Positions 58,858 through 64,000 of a stretch of DNA of 64,000 nt are shown here, one piece after another; the first letter of the stretch is position 1, and every line of letters begins with the position of its first letter. Source of the stretch: Streptomyces lanatus. GTDB taxonomy: Bacteria > Actinomycetota > Actinomycetes > Streptomycetales > Streptomycetaceae. The translations under genes and the position numbers were made by a program. The stretch covers positions 1 through 64,000 of the forward strand of contig NZ_BNBM01000006.1 in assembly GCF_014655715.1 (NCBI RefSeq), written 5' to 3'. The notes under the pieces were generated by a model that ran no database searches, was not told the DNA's origin, and was given only the letters and a program-made list of their open reading frames with translations.

Positions 58858-58891
58858 CGGGTGGCGGCCCGCCCCCACGGGCCGCCACCCG
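58858..58891. terminator. bidirectional terminator hairpin
   Basis: Perfect 14-base arms (CGGGTGGCGGCCCG and CGGGCCGCCACCCG) around a six-base loop, between the convergent DUF305 and beta-helix genes. Confidence 0.85.
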
Positions 58892-58895
58892 CCCC

Positions 58896-60830
58896 TCACT
58901 TCAGCCCCAGCCCCCGCCGGTACGACTCCCCCGGCCCCGCCCGGTCCACGATCGCCGCGCACGCCACCCGCGCCGCGCAGTCCATGGCGGGGTCGGCGGG
59001 CCGCAGCAGGGTGTTGTCCTTGAACTCCAGGTTCTTCGGGTCGCCGCAGTCCGGGGCGGGCGGCCAGCCGCCGGGGTAGTCCCGGCGGGGCAGCCAGTCG
59101 GGGACGGTGTCGTCCCAGAAGTTGCCGTGGAAGCGGACGTCCCGGACGGGCCTGTCGCCCCAGTCCTCGCTGCATCCGCCGATGGAGGCGCGGTAGTCGT
59201 GCACGGCGTTGTCGCGCACGGTGATCCACCTGCTGCTGTCGTCGGTGTAGATGCCGACGTTCCAGATGCCGTAGGCGCTGTCGCTGACCGCGTTGCCGCT
59301 GACGACCGCGCCGTCGGCGTACGACGTGCCGTGCTCGCCGCGCAGATAGATGCCGCCGCCGTCGGCGAGGAGACGGTTGGTGGCGAAGACCCGGTTGCCG
59401 GTGATGCGGTTGCCGCTCATCAGGCCGCCCGGGTCGTCGGCGGGGCCGGAGAGGATGCCGCTGTAGGGCACGTGGTCGACCTGGTTGTGGGCGATGGTGG
59501 TGCCGCGGCTGCCGCCGTCCCAGATGCCGGAGGAGGCGCTGTACTCGGCGCCGGTGCGGTGGATCCAGTTGTTGCTGACGCGGTTGCCGCGGCTCGTGCC
59601 CTTCGTGTCCGGCGGCAGGACCCCCAGCGACACACCACCGTCGGAGACATCGGTGAAGACATTGCCGTCCACGGTGTTGTGCGAGCTGTCCCCGGAGAAC
59701 ACCAGCCCCTGGGCGCCGAGATGGACGAACCGGTTGCCCTGGAAGGTGATGCGCTCGGCGGAGCGGAAGGCGACGTTCCCGGGCACGGTGAGCAGCTTGA
59801 GCTCGTCCCCCTTCCCCGGCCGCAGATACATGCTCCACGCCGCCGCGAAACCGCCCGGCCCGCTCGGCGCCGTCCACCCGCCGTGCGCGAACGTCAGCCC
59901 CTTGAACGCGATGTCGTGCACACCGGTCCCGCCGACCAGCGTCTGCAGCACGGGCGCGGTGGCCTTCACCCGCCGCATGTCCTCGCCCGCCCTGGGCCGG
60001 TACAGCAGCTCGTGATGTCCGGGCCGGGAACGGTCGAGATACCAGCTCCCGCGCCGGTCGAGGAAGCCGGGGGAGTTCTCGACGTCGGACGGAAGGGCGA
60101 GCAGCTCCGCACCGTACAGGTCACGGGCCATCCGCCAGCACGGCTGGTCCATGGTGAGCGTCGACCCGCCGCCCGGACCGGGGGTGATGTCCGCGATACC
60201 GCAGCGCCCCTCCAGATAGTCGAACCGGAACCGCAGCTCCATGTCACGCGGCGCCCGCCAGCTCCGAGGGACGGCACTGGTGGTGGTGAGCCCGGTGCCG
60301 GTCACCTTGAGCTTGCCGGGAATGCCGTCGCCGAGAGCGGCCCGCGCGGCCCGCTTCCCCCCGACGTACAGCTGACGCGTCTCGAGTCCGCCGACGTCCG
60401 CCCGCCACACGCCCCGCCGCACGGGGTCGGGCCGCCATCCCCCGATGTCCCGGCCCCCACTGAGGGTCACCGGCTCCTGCCGGTCCGTGCCCTGGCCGTA
60501 CGCCTGGTACACCACCTGATGCCCGCCCCGCCCGGAGTCCCCGGCGGCCTCGGACATCCGCAACGGCGCACTCATCCGATACGTCCCACCGCGCAGGTTG
60601 ACCACGACATCCGAGGTCATCCCACCCGTCCTGTCCCGCACGGCCCGCTGAGCCCGAGCGGGAGTGGCGAACGGCCGCTCGAAGCTGCCGGACCACCGGT
60701 CGTCCCCCCACGGCGCCACATACAACTGCTCCGCGCCGTCCCCCGGCGCGGCCCCCGCCACCCCCGACACCCCACCGCCCAGCACCACCACCATCGCCGA
60801 CACGACCGCCCCGACCCGCAGGTCCACCAT
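58896..60830 (-). CDS. secreted right-handed parallel beta-helix protein
   Basis: Exported protein of 644 residues. A signal peptide (VGAVVSAMVVVLGGGVSGVAGA) is followed by an N-terminal module (YVAPWGDDRWSGSFERPFATPARAQRAV) typical of polysaccharide lyase/hydrolase beta-helix proteins, and many PbH1-type coils (NRVSNNWIH, NRITGNRVF, NAVSDSAYGIWNVGIY). Catalytic residues cannot be assigned; activity on an acidic or plant polysaccharide is plausible. The start MVDLRVG was chosen because GGAGG lies upstream. It is divergent from the methyltransferase gene at 60988. Confidence 0.82.
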   Translation of the reverse strand: MVDLRVGAVVSAMVVVLGGGVSGVAGAAPGDGAEQLYVAPWGDDRWSGSFERPFATPARAQRAVRDRTGGMTSDVVVNLRGGTYRMSAPLRMSEAAGDSGRGGHQVVYQAYGQGTDRQEPVTLSGGRDIGGWRPDPVRRGVWRADVGGLETRQLYVGGKRAARAALGDGIPGKLKVTGTGLTTTSAVPRSWRAPRDMELRFRFDYLEGRCGIADITPGPGGGSTLTMDQPCWRMARDLYGAELLALPSDVENSPGFLDRRGSWYLDRSRPGHHELLYRPRAGEDMRRVKATAPVLQTLVGGTGVHDIAFKGLTFAHGGWTAPSGPGGFAAAWSMYLRPGKGDELKLLTVPGNVAFRSAERITFQGNRFVHLGAQGLVFSGDSSHNTVDGNVFTDVSDGGVSLGVLPPDTKGTSRGNRVSNNWIHRTGAEYSASSGIWDGGSRGTTIAHNQVDHVPYSGILSGPADDPGGLMSGNRITGNRVFATNRLLADGGGIYLRGEHGTSYADGAVVSGNAVSDSAYGIWNVGIYTDDSSRWITVRDNAVHDYRASIGGCSEDWGDRPVRDVRFHGNFWDDTVPDWLPRRDYPGGWPPAPDCGDPKNLEFKDNTLLRPADPAMDCAARVACAAIVDRAGPGESYRRGLGLK

Positions 60831-60987
60831 GTCCCGCTCCTCCCGTCCGCCGGATGCGTCCATGGTCGAGCGGGGGCGAGTCCGGGCGCGTCGGCCGATG
60901 GTCGGTCGTGGTGCTTCTTTGGTCGGCGCGTCGGCACGCGCCGGTATACGGAGGTTTTCGGGGGCCGACCAGAGGATCGTTACGGGC

Positions 60988-61794
60988 ATGGCAGAACAGC
61001 AGCGATTCGACGTGTGGGCGTCCGGCGCGGCCTACGAGCGGTACATGGGCCGTTGGAGCCGGGTCGTCGCACGGGAGTTCCTCGCCTGGCTCGGCCGCGC
61101 GGACGGACTGCGGTGGCTGGACGTGGGGTGCGGTACGGGTGTGCTGGCGGTGGAGGTGGCGAAGCGGTACCGGCCCCGGGACGTGGTGGGGTGCGACCGC
61201 TCGGAGGGGTTCGTGTCCGCCGCACGAGCCATGGCACCGCCCACAGCACGGCACTTCGTCGTCGCCGACGCCCTGGCACTGCCCCTGCGGACCGGCGCCT
61301 TCGACGTCGCAGTCAGCGGCCTGGCCCTGAACTTCCTGCCCGAACCACCCATCGCCGTAAGGGAGTTGGCCCGCGCTGTTCGCCCCGGCGGCCTGGTGGC
61401 GGCGTACGTCTGGGACTACGGCGAGGGCATGGGCCTCCTGCACCACTTCTGGAGCGCCGCCACCGCCACGGACCCGGTCGCCTCAGCGGCTCTGGACGAG
61501 CGCCGCCGCTTCCCCGACTGCCGCCCGGAGCCCCTCCACACCCTGTGGACGGACGCCGGGCTCGCCGAGGTGTCGGTGACGCCGATCGAAGTCCCCACGG
61601 TCTTCGCGGACTTCACCGACCTGTGGGATCCCTTCCTCGCCGGCCAGGGCCCCGCCCCGGGCTACGTCGCCTCCCTCACCCCACCCGCCCGCACCCGCCT
61701 CCGCGACACCCTGCACGCCTCCGTCCCCGTCGCCCCGGACGGCTCCATCCGGCTCACGGCACGGGCCTGGGCGGTGCGTGGCGTACGGCCCTGA
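60988..61794 (+). CDS. class I SAM-dependent methyltransferase
   Basis: Soluble methyltransferase of 268 residues. Motif I LRWLDVGCGTGVLAVEVAKRY, acidic strand GCDRSEGF, FVVADALALPLRTGAFDVAVSGLALNFLPEP and RPGGLVAAYVWDYGEGMGLLHHFWSAA are typical of the UbiE/small-molecule group. Substrate unknown. The ATG at 60988 follows AGAGGA at a long spacing. It differs clearly from the methyltransferase at 33246. No partner gene is coupled to it. Confidence 0.88.
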   Translation: MAEQQRFDVWASGAAYERYMGRWSRVVAREFLAWLGRADGLRWLDVGCGTGVLAVEVAKRYRPRDVVGCDRSEGFVSAARAMAPPTARHFVVADALALPLRTGAFDVAVSGLALNFLPEPPIAVRELARAVRPGGLVAAYVWDYGEGMGLLHHFWSAATATDPVASAALDERRRFPDCRPEPLHTLWTDAGLAEVSVTPIEVPTVFADFTDLWDPFLAGQGPAPGYVASLTPPARTRLRDTLHASVPVAPDGSIRLTARAWAVRGVRP

Positions 61795-61913
61795 CCTCAG
61801 CCGGTCCTAGGTCTCGGGTATATGGGCGGGCCGCCGTGAGGTACGGCCCCGTTCGGGAATCGCGTACCAGTCGCCCGGGTTCACCCGTCACGACCGTCGA
61901 AGAGGAGCCCCAC

Positions 61914-62345
61914 ATGTCCGACACCCCCGCCCCGGTCCACGAACTCCGCCTGGTGGTCACGGCCGACGACTACGACGAGGCGCTGCGCTTCTACCGGGAT
62001 GTGCTGGGCCTCCCCGAGCGCGCCGCGTTCTCCTCCCCCGACGGCCGGGTCACCATCCTGGAGGCGGGCCGGGCGACCCTGGAGCTGACCGATCCCGGGC
62101 ACGCGGAGTTCATCGACGAGGTGGAGGTCGGCCGACGGGTGGCCGGTCACATCAGGGTCGCGTTCCAGGTGGACGACTCGACGGCCACGACGGCCCGGCT
62201 GGCGGCGGCCGGCGCCGAGGTCCTGGCGGAGCCGACCCGCACTCCGTGGAACTCCCTCAACGCCCGCCTCGAAGCGCCCGGCGCGTTGCAGCTGACGCTG
62301 TTCACGGAGCTGGGTGACGGCGTCGGGCCGGAAGGACGCGCGTAG
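61914..62345 (+). CDS. VOC/glyoxalase family protein
   Basis: Small soluble protein of 143 residues with two beta-alpha-beta-beta-beta repeats. LRLVVTADDYDEALRFYRDVLGLPE and IRVAFQVDDSTATTARLAAAGAEVL mark the fold. Metal ligands can be placed near the strand ends (Glu in ATLELTDP, Glu in NARLEAPGALQLTLF). The family includes glyoxalases, dioxygenases and drug-binding proteins. GAGGAG lies seven bases before the ATG. Confidence 0.88.
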   Translation: MSDTPAPVHELRLVVTADDYDEALRFYRDVLGLPERAAFSSPDGRVTILEAGRATLELTDPGHAEFIDEVEVGRRVAGHIRVAFQVDDSTATTARLAAAGAEVLAEPTRTPWNSLNARLEAPGALQLTLFTELGDGVGPEGRA

Positions 62346-62414
62346 ACCCTTGGCGCGCCGGAACCCTCCGTTCCTGCGGGAGCTTATTCATCCGTTTCGG
62401 TGATAATTGGGAGC

Positions 62415-62783
62415 ATGAGTACCGCGACGTTTGTACTAGCGGCCACGTCGAGCGACGTACTCAACGTGATCGCCGCCTTCGTAGGGGGAATGATCGTCGC
62501 CGGCGCACTGGTCTGGGCGGTGCAGTTCGGCATGCGGGTCCGTGACCGGGAACTGCCGCGGCCCACGGCCGACGAGCAGCCGCACCTCCCGGACACCGGA
62601 CCGGTCCACGAGGAACGCGAGCTGCGGGAGCCCGACGAAGTGCCGCACTCGCAGGGCCGAGAACGCCTCCTGCCGCACGAACTGCACCACGCGGGCAGCA
62701 GACGCAGCGACGACCAGCACCGCAAGCGCTGGATCCCCGGCAAGAGCGGCTCCTTCGGCGGGGGCGGGATCGGCCACGCCTAG
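62415..62783 (+). CDS. DUF6479 family membrane protein
   Basis: A 122-residue protein with one N-terminal TM helix (VLNVIAAFVGGMIVAGALVWAVQFGM) and a charged C-terminal tail of about 80 residues (LPDTGPVHEERELREPDEVPHS, then WIPGKSGSFGGGG). This matches DUF6479, a Streptomyces family of unknown function. The ATG has GGGAG just upstream, in an AT-rich spacer. A perfect 13-base terminator hairpin follows the stop. Confidence 0.78.
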   Translation: MSTATFVLAATSSDVLNVIAAFVGGMIVAGALVWAVQFGMRVRDRELPRPTADEQPHLPDTGPVHEERELREPDEVPHSQGRERLLPHELHHAGSRRSDDQHRKRWIPGKSGSFGGGGIGHA

Positions 62784-62794
62784 GAGGCACTGAT

Positions 62795-62828
62795 CGGCTC
62801 GGACAGGTCTCAGAGCCTGTCCGAGCCG
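62795..62828. terminator. bidirectional terminator hairpin
   Basis: Perfect 13-base arms (CGGCTCGGACAGG and CCTGTCCGAGCCG) around an eight-base loop, shared by the convergent DUF6479 gene and DUF7144-like gene; it overlaps the last codons of the latter. Confidence 0.85.
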
Positions 62829-63301
62829 GGGTCCGGGGCCAGGGCGAGGGCGAGGATCACGAAGAAGTCGATCCCCACCATGATCACCGACCAGACCGGT
62901 GTGTACGGCAGGAACAGGAAGTGGGCGACCATGCTCAGGGACGCCAGGAAGATGCCGGTGATCCGCGCCCACCACTCCCCCCTGAGAATGCCGAGACCGA
63001 CACCGGTGGCCAGGACGCCCAGGGCGAGCAGGATCCAGCCCCATGCCGTGAGGTTGGCCTCGAAGACGTAGTCCCCGACGCGGGTGTAGACGTCGTCGTC
63101 GGCGAGGGCGGAGATGCCCTGGAGGATGGCCAGCACCCCGTTCACCAGCATCAGCACACCGGCGAAGAGAAGTCCTCCGGTGATCCACTCCGAGGTGGGG
63201 GCGGCGTCACGGCCGGTGCCGGTCCCCGCCTCGCGCGGAGGCCACGCACCGTCTGCGGGGCTGTGGGCGGCATCGCTCGCGTGCGACTGCGGCTGGGTCA
63301 T
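62810..63301 (-). CDS. DUF7144-like membrane protein
   Basis: Membrane protein of 163 residues with four TM helices (ITGGLLFAGVLMLVNGVLAIL; WGWILLALGVLATGVGLGIL; ITGIFLASLSMVAHFLFL; WSVIMVGIDFFVILALAL) after a soluble N-terminus. ALADDDVYTRVGDYVFEANLTAWGW is the conserved outer loop of this actinobacterial family, whose function is unknown. The start MTQPQSHA at 63301 gives the family's usual length. Confidence 0.8.
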   Translation of the reverse strand: MTQPQSHASDAAHSPADGAWPPREAGTGTGRDAAPTSEWITGGLLFAGVLMLVNGVLAILQGISALADDDVYTRVGDYVFEANLTAWGWILLALGVLATGVGLGILRGEWWARITGIFLASLSMVAHFLFLPYTPVWSVIMVGIDFFVILALALAPDPGSDRL

Positions 63302-63477
63302 GGCTGCCGTACCCCACTTCTCGCGTGAACGCGGTCGGGTTGTGCGGTCGGTACGACGATGGGGCGGCCCGGGGGCGCCCACCACGGGGGAGATGCCGAT
63401 CGGGTGACGTCCGGAGTGCGGGGACGGCCGTGCGGATCTTCACTGAAGGGACCGAACCGCACCCCTTGGAGCCCCGT

Positions 63478-63936
63478 ATGCCCGGTCATCGCCCCCGCCG
63501 GAGAACCGCCGCCCTCCTCCTGACGGCCACCGCCCTGGCCGTGCCCGCCCTGACCTCCTGCTCCGACGACGACACCGTCTCCTCGACGGCCAGCAAGGCG
63601 GCGTCGGCCTTCGCCTCGGCGACGGCGGAGGCGGGCCGTCAGCTGGACGACATCAAGGGCGGCATCGACGCCAAGAGCTCGGTGAGCCTCGGCGACCCCA
63701 CGACCGACTCCGACGGCCGCGCGACGGTCGAGGTCACCGCCGAGAACACGACCGACTCGACCCGGTCCTTCGGCGTCCAGGTCAACTTCAAGGACGAGGA
63801 CGGCAACCTGCTCGACGCGACCGTGGTGACCGTCTCGGACGTGGCGGCGGGCGGCACGGGCAAGGGCACCGCCCGCAGCACACGTGACCTGAGCGGGGAG
63901 GTGAAGGCGGAGGTGGCGAGGGCGGTCCGCTACTGA
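63478..63936 (+). CDS. lipoprotein with FxLYD-like domain
   Basis: Lipoprotein of 152 residues. Signal peptide and lipobox LTSC; a helical segment (VSSTASKAASAFASATAEAGRQL); then a beta-rich domain with VEVTAENTTDSTRSFGVQVNFKDEDGNLLDATVVTV, the pattern of FxLYD domains, which present extracellular beta-sandwiches of unknown binding role. GGAG six bases before the ATG fixes the start. It overlaps the end of a convergent gene running off the window by seven bases. Confidence 0.82.
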   Translation: MPGHRPRRRTAALLLTATALAVPALTSCSDDDTVSSTASKAASAFASATAEAGRQLDDIKGGIDAKSSVSLGDPTTDSDGRATVEVTAENTTDSTRSFGVQVNFKDEDGNLLDATVVTVSDVAAGGTGKGTARSTRDLSGEVKAEVARAVRY

Positions 63937-64000
63937 CCCGCCGGGGCGCCGTGCGGGCCGGACCCGTGCACCGTGATGTCGATCTGCTCGCTCGTCGCGC
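63930..64000 (-). CDS. 3' end of a gene continuing past the window
   Basis: The minus strand is open from the window edge to TAG at 63930-63932 and ends DITVHGSGPHGAPAGQ. Too little is visible to identify it or to be sure it is coding. If real, it converges with the lipoprotein gene and overlaps it by seven bases. Confidence 0.35.
   Translation of the reverse strand, partial: ATSEQIDITVHGSGPHGAPAGQ

Noticed and set aside
60925..60942. Hairpin GGCGCGT/ACGCGCC in the spacer before the methyltransferase gene
   Set aside because: It lies between divergent genes, so it cannot be a terminator, and a seven-base stem is common by chance at this G+C.
59127..61913. Very long open frame on the plus strand upstream of the VOC gene
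   Set aside because: It lies opposite the beta-helix gene and across the methyltransferase gene in another frame; composition is low-complexity Arg/Pro/Gly as expected for shadows in high-GC DNA.
1..64000. tRNA, rRNA, CRISPR or integrase/attachment sites
   Set aside because: Read on both strands for conserved tRNA arms, regular spaced repeats and recombinase motifs; none seen.

Overview
The window looks like chromosomal DNA of a Streptomyces or close relative. It has very high G+C, frequent GTG starts, many ATGA/GTGA overlaps, many ECF sigma factors, TetR/HxlR/LuxR regulators next to their targets, and Streptomyces-type families (CU044_5270, DUF6415, DUF6479, DUF6153, DUF4232, tripeptidyl aminopeptidase). 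I see no rRNA, tRNA, CRISPR array, complete insertion sequence, replication origin or large biosynthetic cluster.

Layout. 1-5.3 kb: envelope and secreted proteins (DUF4328 membrane protein, DUF4232 lipoprotein, polysaccharide deacetylase, a DNA-binding/membrane/cell-wall fusion protein, an I36-type inhibitor). 5.4-11.9 kb: a tight four-gene operon (FnIII/propeller protein, MoxR ATPase, DUF58, TgpA-like transglutaminase) whose transglutaminase lacks the usual Cys and His. 11.9-17.8 kb: secreted aminopeptidase, aldo/keto reductase with divergent TetR and two operator palindromes, secreted GH5 enzyme, and a broken Ppx/GppA gene. 17.8-24.3 kb: NADH dehydrogenase-like enzyme behind an ECF41 sigma factor with a long palindrome between them, a second sigma/membrane-protein pair, then a sigma-like membrane fusion coupled to a penicillin-binding protein whose transpeptidase half is degenerate. 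24.3-29.6 kb: RibD-like reductase, two tandem imine-reductase-like genes with a divergent HxlR regulator, and an ECF sigma/membrane/acyltransferase operon.

29.8-36.4 kb: small proteins (GYD, secreted, TerB), then a GntR-centred locus. Here a frameshifted gntR, a DUF6415 gene pair and a methyltransferase-SLOG pair share two copies of a 20-bp operator. A sigma/CU044_5270 pair follows. 36.4-42.4 kb: universal stress protein with a partial duplicate of its 3' end, ArsB-type transporter, phosphotransferase, amidohydrolase and LuxR regulator. 42.4-50.3 kb: DUF2993 protein, MFS exporter flanked by two paralogous TetR genes, orphan histidine kinase, MMPL transporter.

50.3-54.2 kb: a three-gene unit (uncharacterised protein, MoxR ATPase, HExxH/VWA protein), the best candidate for a little-described system. 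54.4-64 kb: expansin-like protein, a MITE-like element fitting exactly between two stop codons, sigma/membrane pair, sortase F with a surface protein, DUF6153/DUF305, parallel beta-helix protein, methyltransferase, VOC, DUF6479, DUF7144, a lipoprotein and the end of one more gene.

All identifications rest on reading the sequence and remembered family motifs; no database search was run. Residue positions are approximate unless a single residue is named.
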